Origin: Clostridium sp.
Lineage (GTDB): Bacteria > Bacillota > Clostridia > Clostridiales > Clostridiaceae
Direction: 5' to 3'
Assembly: GCA_003539755.1 (NCBI GenBank)
Contig: DPOH01000304.1
Location: 1-25,628, forward strand
Length of the DNA stretch: 25,628 bases
In this document: in pieces, positions 6,990 through 14,690 of the stretch
Layout: every line of letters begins with the position of its first letter
How positions within the stretch are numbered: position 1 is the first letter of the stretch
Notes under the pieces: model-generated
What the model saw: only the letters and a program-made list of their open reading frames with translations
Told to the model about the DNA's origin: nothing
Databases searched by the model: none
Made by a program: the position numbers and the translations under genes

Positions 6990-8441
6990 ATGGCTAAATC
7001 AATATCGAAAAATGCAGTATTTAAAGCAATACTTAATATATTTAATATTATTCTACCAATTATAGTTACTCCAGTAATAACAAGGACATTTACTACAGAT
7101 CAGTATTCCTATATTACTCAGGGAGAAACTTTTAATACAATACTTATGGCGTTTGCAGGATTTGGAGTATATCAGTACGGCCTCAGAGAAATAAGCAGGG
7201 TGCGTGATGATAAAAAGAAGCTCAGTCAGACATTTACAAGTTTATTTTTAATAAGTACAACTTTTACACTTGTGATTTCTGCAGGTTATATACTTTGGCT
7301 GTTCTTATTTTATAAATCTAATCCAGCATTTTATACATGTCTTATATTAAGCTTTAATATAGTTATGAATTTGTTTTATGTGGAATGGATAAATGAAGCA
7401 CTTGAAAATTATGATTTTATAGCAGTTAAGACTATGATAGTGAAAGTAGTGTATTCTATAGCTGTTTTATGTGTAATACGTTCAACTGATGATTATTTAA
7501 TTTATATATATTTAAGTTTTGTAGTTAATGTGGCTAATAATTTATGGAGCTATTTTTACATTAAGAGAAGAATAAAATTTGATTTTTCTAACATTAAAAT
7601 AAAAAGGTATCTAAAGCCAATGTTTTTAGCAGTTATTCTCTCAAATACAAGCCTTTTATATACTCAATCTGATAAGCTTTTGCTAATTAGATATGCAAGT
7701 GAAGCAGACCTTGCTGCTTATGGAATAGCTCAAAAGGCAATGATGATAATAAATACACTTATGCTTACAATAATTCAAGTTACTATGCCAAGGCTTGCCA
7801 ATAATCATGGTAATGGGAATGACAACATCTATTTCTCATTATTAGATAAAGTGATGAAAATATATTTTTTATTACTTTTCCCAGCGTCAATAGGACTTTT
7901 GTGTGTATCAAAGCAGGTAATGAGAATATTTGGAGCTGATTATGCTCTTTGGTATCCAGTAATGTCTGCATTTGCATTATATATGCTTACAGTTGGAATT
8001 CAGGGGATAATTTCAAACCAAATAATTTATCTTCATAAAAAGGAAGATGAAGATGTTAAGATATTTTTCATATGTGGAGTATTTAATGTAGCTGTGAATT
8101 TCATTCTTGTATTGAGTAATAATTTTACACCAGCTAATTCTGTAATAGTAACACTGGTAGCTAATATTTTTGTAATTATTTTAGAGTGTAATGTTATAAA
8201 AACAAAACTAAAACTTAATATAAGATTTTTTACATTTGAAAATATGAAATATTTTTATTATTCATTATTATTTATACCAATAACTTTCATAGTTAATAGA
8301 TATGTTCAAAGCATGATTATTCCCTGTGCAATAGATATGGTTTTATGTGCAGGAATATATTTAACAGTATTGCTTGCTACAAAAGATAAGATATTTTTTG
8401 AACTTTGCAATACATGCTATAAAAATATTAAAAAATTTTAA
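6990..8441 (+). CDS. Oligosaccharide flippase, Wzx/polysaccharide biosynthesis family
   Basis: A 483-residue integral membrane protein with about 12-14 hydrophobic helices spread along its length, typical in size for Wzx-type flippases of the MATE/MVF (MOP) superfamily. The N-terminus KNAVFKAILNIFNIILPIIV is the usual first helix, and the Arg-rich TRTFTTDQYSYITQGET segment fits the loop after it. Such proteins flip lipid-linked oligosaccharide repeat units across the cytoplasmic membrane for capsule, teichoic acid-like polymer or other glycan assembly. No glycosyltransferase or polymerase lies beside it in the window, which is unusual because these genes normally sit in polysaccharide clusters; it may be an orphan. 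It ends about 70 bases before the esxA promoter with no strong terminator. Superfamily firm, substrate unknown. Confidence 0.85.
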   Translation: MAKSISKNAVFKAILNIFNIILPIIVTPVITRTFTTDQYSYITQGETFNTILMAFAGFGVYQYGLREISRVRDDKKKLSQTFTSLFLISTTFTLVISAGYILWLFLFYKSNPAFYTCLILSFNIVMNLFYVEWINEALENYDFIAVKTMIVKVVYSIAVLCVIRSTDDYLIYIYLSFVVNVANNLWSYFYIKRRIKFDFSNIKIKRYLKPMFLAVILSNTSLLYTQSDKLLLIRYASEADLAAYGIAQKAMMIINTLMLTIIQVTMPRLANNHGNGNDNIYFSLLDKVMKIYFLLLFPASIGLLCVSKQVMRIFGADYALWYPVMSAFALYMLTVGIQGIISNQIIYLHKKEDEDVKIFFICGVFNVAVNFILVLSNNFTPANSVIVTLVANIFVIILECNVIKTKLKLNIRFFTFENMKYFYYSLLFIPITFIVNRYVQSMIIPCAIDMVLCAGIYLTVLLATKDKIFFELCNTCYKNIKKF

Positions 8442-8509
8442 AATATCAATGAAATTGAGAGAGTTATTCAATGAATTTATTTTGGTTTTTATTCTATAAA
8501 AGTTATTAT

Positions 8510-8538
8510 TTGTAATAATAAATAAAAAATGGTACAAT
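8510..8538 (+). promoter_or_regulatory. Sigma-A promoter of the esxA-like gene
   Basis: TTGTAA (8510-8515), a 17-base spacer and TACAAT (8533-8538) form a good promoter 32 bases before the start codon. With the terminator at 8872-8901 it makes esxA a separate transcription unit. Confidence 0.65.
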
Positions 8539-8569
8539 ATTAGGGCGATTAAAAAAGGAGGGGAATGCT

Positions 8570-8866
8570 ATGGCAGATCAAATTAGAATTTCACCAGAAC
8601 GTATGTTAGAAAGGTCTAGAGAATATCAAGTTGAAGCAGATAATATTCAAACTGTTATTGAAAAAATGACAAGTTTAATTAATGAACTTCAGACTGAATG
8701 GGAAGGTGCAGCTAGTGCATCATTTGCAGAACAATTTAATGAATTAAAACCAAGTTTTATAAATATGCATGACTTAGTTGAAACTATTTCAAGACAGTTA
8801 AGTCAAACTGGCCAAGCTATGCAACAAATGGATGAAGAGATTTCTAAGAAATTTGGAGTTCAGTAA
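8570..8866 (+). CDS. esxA: WXG100 protein, EsxA-like type VII secretion substrate
   Basis: A 98-residue helical-hairpin protein, the usual WXG100 size. The turn motif is WEG at residues 44-46 within LQTEWEGAASASFAEQF, flanked by two amphipathic helices. These proteins form dimers exported by the EssC motor and are needed for export of other substrates. The N-terminus MADQIRISPERM is typical, and no signal peptide is present. Translation starts at an ATG after the very strong site AAAGGAGGGGA. A dedicated promoter and terminator isolate it from the rest of the locus, which suits the high expression expected of the structural or co-secreted component. The remaining secretion genes begin about 3.7 kb downstream. 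Assignment is firm at family level; the symbol is by analogy. Confidence 0.92.
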   Translation: MADQIRISPERMLERSREYQVEADNIQTVIEKMTSLINELQTEWEGAASASFAEQFNELKPSFINMHDLVETISRQLSQTGQAMQQMDEEISKKFGVQ

Positions 8867-8871
8867 TTAAT

Positions 8872-8901
8872 AAAAAGAGATGCAGTGGTCATCTCTTTTT
8901 T
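8872..8901 (+). terminator. Intrinsic terminator after esxA
   Basis: A perfect 11-bp stem, AAAAAGAGATG (8872-8882) with CATCTCTTTTT (8890-8900), loop CAGTGGT, followed by further T. Confidence 0.9.
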
Positions 8902-8995
8902 ATTTTAATAAATAAATGAAAATAAATGTTTGATTAGCAGTAATTTTGTAAATATAGTATATAAATTATGCAATTATTAAATGAGAGGGATATTT

Positions 8996-9159
8996 TTGAG
9001 TATGGAAGAAATTAAACTAAATATAAATAGTGCTGATGAAGCTATTAAAAAGTATAGAGCTACAGAAGCAATGTGATGCTTTTGGGGAATGTATAAAGAA
9101 GTAAGTGTTGGAAAGTATTTGTATAGAGATTTATGATTTAGATAATTGTAAATTAAGAT
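8996..9159 (+). pseudogene. Decayed small type VII secretion-associated helical gene
   Basis: A GAGAGGGA site precedes a TTG (8996) and an ATG (9002), which open MEEIKLNINSADEAIKKYRA before a TGA at 9074-9076. Just before this stop a shift into another frame continues as QCDAFGECIKK, an in-frame TAA, and VLESICIEIYDLDN. The start resembles small helical partner proteins of LXG-type effectors (an I-N-S-A-D-E-A opening followed by an amphipathic helix). I infer it is the wreck of such a partner gene, perhaps once serving the lipase at 10793, but the similarity is by eye and the product is certainly not made intact. Confidence 0.5.
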
Positions 9160-9279
9160 AAGGTCTTACTTTAAATAGTATTGAGGTGAAATGATAAAAA
9201 AATATCAAGTGTGAATTAATAGTATATACACGGTAAATTAGAGATATTAGTATGGACATTAAAAGGAGGATACTAAGTT

Positions 9280-10032
9280 TTGAAATTTAGAAACGTATTA
9301 AAAATAAGTGTAGCAGTGATATGTTGTGGCATAGTTATGTTTAATTTTATAGGGTGTAGGAGCTATGAAAAAGAAAAGAAGGAAGCACTTGAGTATTTAA
9401 ATAATAAATATGGAGAAGAATTTGAACTTAAAGGAAACTTTCACTGTTCATATGGAGATGAGTTTAATCAGTCACCAGAAAAAGAAACAAAAGCGTGGCC
9501 TAAAGATAGTTCAAATGATGTGTTTAAAATAGAGTATTATCCTAATGGCAGTTATAAGGACGATTATCAAAATATTGTAATGAAACCATTTATAGATAAA
9601 TATTATTTTGATCAAGTCAATGAGTATTGGAATAATTCCCAGATAGCAGTATATGTACAGGGTGGATTGACAAATGAAAAATTTTGTGAAGAAGAAGTTA
9701 AAAAATTTCTAGAAAATTCAAATATAAATTTAACTTTAATTATTTATTTAAAATACACAAATGAATTTGATTTAGATAGTGAGATAAATAAAATTTACAG
9801 TTTATATAGGAAAGTTGAAGAAAATAAGTTTTATGGACAATTGAGTATAAATTTTATTGATATAGAACTCTCAGATAATCAAGTAAAGGAAGATAAATTG
9901 TGGCAGAAATTATGGGATGATAAACATATTGTTAAGTATTGCTTATTAAGGTGTACAGATGATTCTGATAAAAAAGAAGTTACTAAACAAAAAATAAGAG
10001 AAGAGCTTAAGACAAAGAGGGAAAGTAATTAA
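9280..10032 (+). CDS. Lipoprotein, candidate immunity protein for a type VII lipase (family A, copy 1)
   Basis: A 250-residue lipoprotein. A lysine/arginine n-region, a hydrophobic core (VAVICCGIVMFNFIG) and the lipobox FIG|C at about residue 26 predict lipidation and surface anchoring. The mature part starts with a charged helix (EKEKKEALEYLNNKYGEEFEL), then SPEKETKAWPKDSS and short strands. This matches the cystatin-like small-lipoprotein pattern in broad outline only. The start is TTG at 9280, chosen because AAAGGAGG lies 8-10 bases upstream and the signal peptide begins immediately. The stop is 2 bases from the next start, so it is coupled to its paralogue. By analogy with TilA proteins, which neutralise the S. 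aureus secreted lipase TslA, its role is probably to protect the producer from the lipase encoded at 10793. Lipoprotein nature firm; immunity is inference. Confidence 0.75.
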   Translation: MKFRNVLKISVAVICCGIVMFNFIGCRSYEKEKKEALEYLNNKYGEEFELKGNFHCSYGDEFNQSPEKETKAWPKDSSNDVFKIEYYPNGSYKDDYQNIVMKPFIDKYYFDQVNEYWNNSQIAVYVQGGLTNEKFCEEEVKKFLENSNINLTLIIYLKYTNEFDLDSEINKIYSLYRKVEENKFYGQLSINFIDIELSDNQVKEDKLWQKLWDDKHIVKYCLLRCTDDSDKKEVTKQKIREELKTKRESN

Positions 10033-10034
10033 CG

Positions 10035-10796
10035 ATGAAATTTAGAAGTATATTAAAAACATGTATATCAGTAATATGTTGTGGCATGTTTATGTTGAGT
10101 TTTATAGGATGTAGGAACTATGAAAAAGAAAAAAGGGAAGCACTTGAATATTTAAGTAATAAATATGGAGAAGAATTTGAACTTGAAGGAAATTTTCAAA
10201 GTGTATATGGAGATGAATTTTATCAGTCACCAGAAAAAGAAACAAAAGCGTGGCCAAAAGATAATCCTAATAAAGTATTTACTGTAGAAATTTATCCAGA
10301 GGATGGACATAGAGATAATTATCAAAATTATATTATGGAGCCATGTGTTAAAGAGTATTTAAATACTTTGATAAAGGAATGCTGGCCTGACTCTAAAAGT
10401 TTCATCTATTTAAAATTAGGATTAATAAACAACAAATTTAATAGTAATGATTTTGAGGAATTTTTAAAAGAGGGAAGGGTAATAGTATATATGTATATAT
10501 ACAACAATAATACAGATTTTGATGTTAATAAGCAGGCTAAAATTATAGAAAAATTATTTAACGAACTTAAAGATAGAGGTATAAATATGTATATAAATAT
10601 TAGCTATAGCAATGATACAATCAATGAAATTGATATCAATAATAAAGATGCATGGAAAATAGCAATAGAGAAAGGTTATATAAGTAGCTATTTCAATACT
10701 GAATATAATAAATACTATAGTGATATTAATGAAGAAATAAATGTTGAAACAATAAAACAGAAACTTGAAAAAAGTGTGATGGAGGATGGCCAATGA
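10035..10796 (+). CDS. Lipoprotein, candidate immunity protein for a type VII lipase (family A, copy 2)
   Basis: A 253-residue paralogue of the preceding gene. The two share the signal peptide (ICCGMFMLSFIG|C), the first mature helix EKEKREALEYLSNKYGEEFE and the stretch QSPEKETKAWPKD almost without change. They diverge strongly in the C-terminal two thirds (here rich in Asn, Ile and Tyr, with YMYIYNNNTDFD). The shared motif near the N-terminus also relates both to the downstream family B lipoproteins (FVNEKYGMEF). The stop codon overlaps the ATG of the lipase gene (ATGA), so lipoprotein and effector are translationally coupled. This arrangement is typical of toxin and immunity pairs, though which copy, if either, binds the lipase cannot be told. 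Confidence 0.75.
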   Translation: MKFRSILKTCISVICCGMFMLSFIGCRNYEKEKREALEYLSNKYGEEFELEGNFQSVYGDEFYQSPEKETKAWPKDNPNKVFTVEIYPEDGHRDNYQNYIMEPCVKEYLNTLIKECWPDSKSFIYLKLGLINNKFNSNDFEEFLKEGRVIVYMYIYNNNTDFDVNKQAKIIEKLFNELKDRGINMYINISYSNDTINEIDINNKDAWKIAIEKGYISSYFNTEYNKYYSDINEEINVETIKQKLEKSVMEDGQ

Positions 10797-12567
10797 GTGA
10801 AGAGAACAAATCAGATTTAATAGAATATGCACAAAATAATAATTTACAGCCAATATCAGGTGAGAATGGGTATAATGATACAGATGCTGTTGTACTTTCT
10901 ACAGTGGAATATTTGAATTTTGAAGATGTAAATCTAGAGGGACTACAACCAACTTTGGAAAACTATATTGATGTGTATTTGAAGGTAAAACGTGATGCGG
11001 GAGAATATATTGATCCCAATAGAAAAGCATTAGCTGAAGCAGTAAAAAATAATCCGAGATATAAAGACTTAAAAATAGAGAATGTACAAGCTAGTTTTAA
11101 TGAAAATGAACCAGAGCAGTTTGGTGCAATGACAGTGGTTCTTCCAGAAGGGCAGAAAGTTGCAGTTTTTAGAGGGACAGATGGAACAAATTCAGGATGG
11201 TGGGAAGATTTATGTTTTGGATACAATAATAATCCTGAAGGAACCACAGCACAGAAAATGGCTAAAGAATATATTGAAAATATTACTGGAACAGATGATA
11301 TATATATATTACAGGTCATTCCAAAGGAGGAGGCCTTGCAGAATGGGCTGCTTTATTATGTGGTTATAAATTTGATGAGGAAGGTAATCTTATAGAGGTT
11401 GATGATGAAGTAAGGAAAAAGATTAAGTCAGTAATAAGTCTTGATGGTCCTGGACCAAGAAATGATATATTAAAAAAATTGATGAAAACTCCAGAATATA
11501 AAGAACTTATTGACCAGGTTGGAGATAATTGGTATACCATACTTCCACCAGAATCAGTAGTTGGGTATATTATGACTGATCCTAAAAAATATAAAATTGT
11601 TCAAAGTGATGCGTATAGTAGTTTTGATGAACCATTTAAAGTATTTTTTCAACATGATACATTTACATGGATGTTTAAAGATGGGCATATTGATTGTGGT
11701 GGCATTAATAGTGGTAAAACGGGGCCTTTTAGTCAATTTATAAATGATGTTTTAGATGATTCAATGGCATTAATACCAAAAGGAATACTGCAAAAAGTAT
11801 CTGATACTAGTTTTGAATTCACAGGAGGAATTCTTGACGATAAAATAATGAATTATTTTTATGATGTAAAGAAAGCATATGATAATTCTCTTTTTGAAGG
11901 GTATTTAAGGTTGGGAGAAGGTGGAGTTAATTTATTGGAAACAGAAATATCTTTCATGTACACTATTAAAGTTGTCAAGGAAACAATAAAAGTAAATCTA
12001 GAAAAAGCTGCTATTAAATATGGATATGAAAAATTAAAAGAAGGTATAGAGTATGGAAAAAAACTGATAAAAGCTTTTGGAAATTGGTGTGAAGAACAGA
12101 AAGAAAAATTTAAAGAGTGGAGTAAAGATAAGATAGAAGATGCTAAAGATATATGGAGTTATGTTGGACTAAAGTTATCAGAAATATTGAAGGATTATGA
12201 GTCTAAAAAGAATAAGTATGTAGAAATTAGCATGTCTATATGCAATGTTGCAATATGTAATGGAAATGGACAGATAGGACTTGAATTTAATTTTATTCCA
12301 GAGATAAGTAAGATTATAGATAACGTAGTTAATAATTTAAATAAATCTGTATCAGACTGTCTTACTAAAATAGAAAGTAAGATAAATAAATTAGAGTATA
12401 CAAGCTTTTCATTGGATACTAATTATTGCAGACAGTCACTAAAGAATCAAAAGAATTCATTATATGATTTTAAAAATGAACTTTTTTTCTATGAGGCTAG
12501 AATTAATAATATGGAGAATGATATTATAAAAAAATTAAAAACTGTTGAATGTGACTGTTTAGTGTAA
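10793..12567 (+). pseudogene. TslA-like type VII lipase effector, frameshifted at an (AT)6 tract (possibly phase-variable)
   Basis: Frame one runs from the ATG at 10793 through VFRGTDGTNSGWW, the usual lipase oxyanion strand and loop, to TGTDDIYI, then goes out of frame and ends at a stop at 11395. The other frame supplies TGHSKGGGLAEWAALL, VISLDGPGPRND and HDTFTWMFKDG, and stays open to a stop at 12567. Removing one AT from the six-unit repeat at 11298-11309 joins them as DDIYITGHSKGG, giving about 590 residues with Ser176 as nucleophile, the GHSKGG elbow of alpha/beta-hydrolases, and plausible Asp and His partners. Residues after about 370 are helical and coiled coil (EKFKEWSKDKIEDAKDIW), like a C-terminal LXG-like domain. 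There is no signal peptide. A hydrolase domain first and helical targeting domain last matches S. aureus TslA. As written, only a truncated product without the nucleophile would be made. It could be decay, an assembly error or a switch. Confidence 0.85.
11298..11309 (+). repeat. (AT)6 microsatellite at the lipase frameshift
   Basis: Twelve bases of alternating A and T fall inside the codons just upstream of the GHSKGG motif. Five units restore a single open frame through the whole gene; the six present put the nucleophile out of frame. Short dinucleotide tracts are prone to replication slippage. Confidence 0.9.
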
Positions 12568-12596
12568 TCATAATAGATGTAATTGGAGGCAGGAAT

Positions 12597-13091
12597 GTGA
12601 AGAAAATAATTAAATGTATTCTATGCATTTTTATTATAACAATATCAGGAGTTACTTCTGTATATGCTGAAGAACAGTTGAACATTGTAAGTGATTCTTA
12701 CAATAATGAGACAAGCAGTTCTTATAAGTCAGTTCTTGATATTTATAAGGTAAAGCTTTTTGATAGTAAGACTTCTGCTAAAAAGGAAGAAATACAAAAG
12801 GAAAAGATAGAAGAGAGAGAAGAATTATTTAATGGATTGTTCTCGAAAGATAATGAAAATAATGATAAAAATGAGTTTTCAGAAAAGGTTGAAAGCTACA
12901 ATTTGTTTGTAAAGGTTAAGTCTGATGAAAAAATAAAATATTATAATCAAACAAAAAGTAACAACATTTATATAATAACTACAATAATATTATTGTGTCT
13001 GCTTACAGGAGTAATAACAAAAATATATTATGTGAGGAAAAGTAAAGGAGAAAGAAATAAAATTGAAAATAACAATTACGCTGGATTGTAA
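12597..13091 (+). CDS. essA: EssA-like type VII secretion membrane protein
   Basis: A 164-residue protein with a cleavable-looking signal peptide (IIKCILCIFIITISGVTSVYA, cleavage after about residue 24). An extracytoplasmic charged, coiled-coil-prone region follows (KKEEIQKEKIEEREELFNG), then a single C-terminal membrane helix (about residues 123-143, IYIITTIILLCLLTGVITKIY) and a basic cytoplasmic tail. This size and topology, and its place just before esaB-essB-essC, match EssA, a small core component of type VIIb machines. Primary sequence in this family is poorly conserved, so the call rests mainly on topology and position. The GTG at 12597 follows GGAGGCAGGA; an overlapping ATG at 12595 is in another frame. 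Its end overlaps the start of the next gene by 29 bases, indicating coupling. Confidence 0.75.
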   Translation: MKKIIKCILCIFIITISGVTSVYAEEQLNIVSDSYNNETSSSYKSVLDIYKVKLFDSKTSAKKEEIQKEKIEEREELFNGLFSKDNENNDKNEFSEKVESYNLFVKVKSDEKIKYYNQTKSNNIYIITTIILLCLLTGVITKIYYVRKSKGERNKIENNNYAGL

Positions 13092-13302
13092 AAAGTACGA
13101 TAAAAATGAATTTGATATTACAGTAAATGATGAACAAACCATTGAGGATTGCTTAAGGATTGTAAATGAAGGTCTTAGATTAAATCTTGATCTTAATGCC
13201 ATAAATTATTGTAGATCTAAAAGAGAAAAAAAGTTGATTACAGTATATGGAACATTTCAAGAAAATAATATATACACAGGTGACATATTAGAATTACTAT
13301 AA
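13063..13302 (+). CDS. esaB: EsaB/YukD ubiquitin-like type VII secretion protein
   Basis: A 79-residue protein of ubiquitin-like fold: an opening beta strand MKITITLDCKKYDKNEFDI, a helix IEDCLRIVNEGLRL and later strands LITVYGTFQ and TGDILELL. Length and order agree with EsaB/YukD, a cytoplasmic protein of the type VIIb machine that in related systems works with the EssC ATPase. The start is TTG at 13063, in the tail of the essA-like gene, with AAAGGAGAAAG about 10 bases upstream. The last eight codons fall within the first unit of a 34-base tandem repeat that continues after the stop. Assignment is good from size, pattern and position. Confidence 0.85.
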   Translation: MKITITLDCKKYDKNEFDITVNDEQTIEDCLRIVNEGLRLNLDLNAINYCRSKREKKLITVYGTFQENNIYTGDILELL

Positions 13303-13380
13303 TCATTTCACCGGTGACATACTTGAAGTATTATAATCATTTCACCGGTGACATATTAGAAATACTATAATCTTTTCACT
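13279..13380 (+). repeat. Three tandem 34-base repeats starting in the 3' end of esaB
   Basis: Units begin with GGTGACAT at 13279, 13313 and 13347, each exactly 34 bases long and differing at only a few positions. The first contains the last codons and stop of esaB; the other two repeat that coding end and its stop in a downstream frame, giving three copies of the peptide-coding segment GDILE-x-L-stop. The units contain ACTATAAT or ATTATAAT, which resembles a -10 box. A small AT-only hairpin, TAAGTTA (13391-13397) and TAACTTA (13401-13407) before a T run, follows. Confidence 0.9.
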
Positions 13381-13456
13381 ATTAATATTTTAAGTTAACA
13401 TAACTTATTAATTTTTTTAACGCATTAATGTAAAATTTATGAAAGGTAGAATAAAA

Positions 13457-14680
13457 ATGGATAAGACTAAATTTGAAACTACAATGAAAATTTCTGAATT
13501 AAATGTAAAAACAAAAAATGAAGTAAATAGAATAGCATATAAAAATGAGAATTTTATTCCATGCATTACAGAGATAAAAGATGAGGATATATGCTTTTTA
13601 TACGATATTACAGGTTTAAAAAGTGCTGAAGAAATAAGAGAAAAACGAGATGTAGAAAAGTTTAGATTTTTAATAAATGTATGCAATCTTTTTGAACTTG
13701 CTGATGAATTTATATTTTCATTAGAGCCAGATAATCTTTATTATGATTATAACTTTAATGTAAAGATTAAAATGAGAGATTTGAGATTAAATGAGGAAAT
13801 TGTTGATAAAGACAAGCTAATACTTCAGTATAAGAGTCTTATAGGATATGCGCTTACAAGAAATTATAAGTATGAAGATTTTTATAATGGCGGGGAGAGT
13901 CTTCTTAAAAAGAACAAGAAGACACAGGCATATTGTGAATTAGACAATATTGAAGATATTAGAGAAAAACTACTAAATGATCTTAGTGAAAAGGAAAAGG
14001 AAGATAAGGAAAAGTATATAGAAATAAAAAAACGTAATTATAATATTAAAAGATTTAGTATATATGGCATGAGTGCAGTTATTGTAGCTTTTATAGCATA
14101 CACAATATATACTGCTGGATTTCTTATTCCATTCCAAAAGAATGTTATAAAGGCAGATGTTTATTATTCAGATAAAAATTATGAAGGCGTTATAAGAACT
14201 CTTGAAAATACAAGGGGAATGAAGCTTAGTAAAGAATCAAAATTTAAGCTTGCGTATTCATATATAATTTCTGAAAATTTATCGGAAAGTCAAAAGAAAA
14301 ACATTATTATGGCTATGGATGAAAAAAGTGATGAAAATGTTATGGATTATTGGATAGCAATTGGAAAATCTCAATATGATACTGCTATAGATTTAGGTAA
14401 AAAGGTTCAAGATGATGAACTACTACTTTATGCATTATTGAGTAAGCGAAAATCAATACAAGATAATACAAAAATGACAGGAGAAGAAAAGCAAAAGGCA
14501 CAGGACGAACTAGCATCTCAAATAGAGAAGATAAATAAAGAATTAAATGGAGATAAGAATTCTAATAAGGGTAAAACTGACTCAGAAGCTAAAAATGCTT
14601 CAAATGAATCTGGAGGAACAATCGATCCTTCTACTGCTAATTCAGAACAGCCAGCGTTAAACTTAAATCCAAACAACTAG
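13457..14680 (+). CDS. essB: EssB/YukC type VII secretion protein
   Basis: A protein of about 407 residues with the layout of EssB/YukC: a cytoplasmic pseudokinase-like domain (about residues 1-180, with FLINVCNLFELADEF and SLEPDNLYYDYN), one membrane helix near residues 203-222 (YGMSAVIVAFIAYTIYTAGF), and an extracellular helical repeat-like region (DVYYSDKNYEGVIRTLENT and KFKLAYSYI). A low-complexity tail rich in Ser, Asn, Pro and Ala follows. EssB is an essential dimeric membrane scaffold that contacts EssC. An in-frame ATG exists at 13439 but has no ribosome binding site; AAAGGTAG precedes the ATG at 13457, so I prefer the latter. essC starts 10 bases after the stop. The long unstructured C-terminus is the only unusual part. 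Confidence 0.9.
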   Translation: MDKTKFETTMKISELNVKTKNEVNRIAYKNENFIPCITEIKDEDICFLYDITGLKSAEEIREKRDVEKFRFLINVCNLFELADEFIFSLEPDNLYYDYNFNVKIKMRDLRLNEEIVDKDKLILQYKSLIGYALTRNYKYEDFYNGGESLLKKNKKTQAYCELDNIEDIREKLLNDLSEKEKEDKEKYIEIKKRNYNIKRFSIYGMSAVIVAFIAYTIYTAGFLIPFQKNVIKADVYYSDKNYEGVIRTLENTRGMKLSKESKFKLAYSYIISENLSESQKKNIIMAMDEKSDENVMDYWIAIGKSQYDTAIDLGKKVQDDELLLYALLSKRKSIQDNTKMTGEEKQKAQDELASQIEKINKELNGDKNSNKGKTDSEAKNASNESGGTIDPSTANSEQPALNLNPNN

Positions 14681-14690
14681 GAGGTACTTT

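Noticed and set aside
10554..10853. 99-residue minus-strand frame rich in Ile, Phe and Tyr
   Set aside because: It is antisense to the AT-rich end of a lipoprotein gene and across its junction with the lipase; no ribosome binding site.
11291..11331. Programmed ribosomal frameshifting in the first lipase
   Set aside because: There is no slippery heptamer of the X-XXY-YYZ type at the junction and no obvious stimulatory hairpin just after it; a repeat-unit change explains the shift exactly.
11160..11369. 69-residue plus-strand frame within the lipase
   Set aside because: It is an alternate frame of the hydrolase domain with no start signal. The conserved lipase motifs are in the other two frames.
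13279..13380. Short direct repeats that might be a CRISPR array
   Set aside because: The units are directly adjacent with no unique spacers and the first lies inside the esaB coding end; no cas genes are present.
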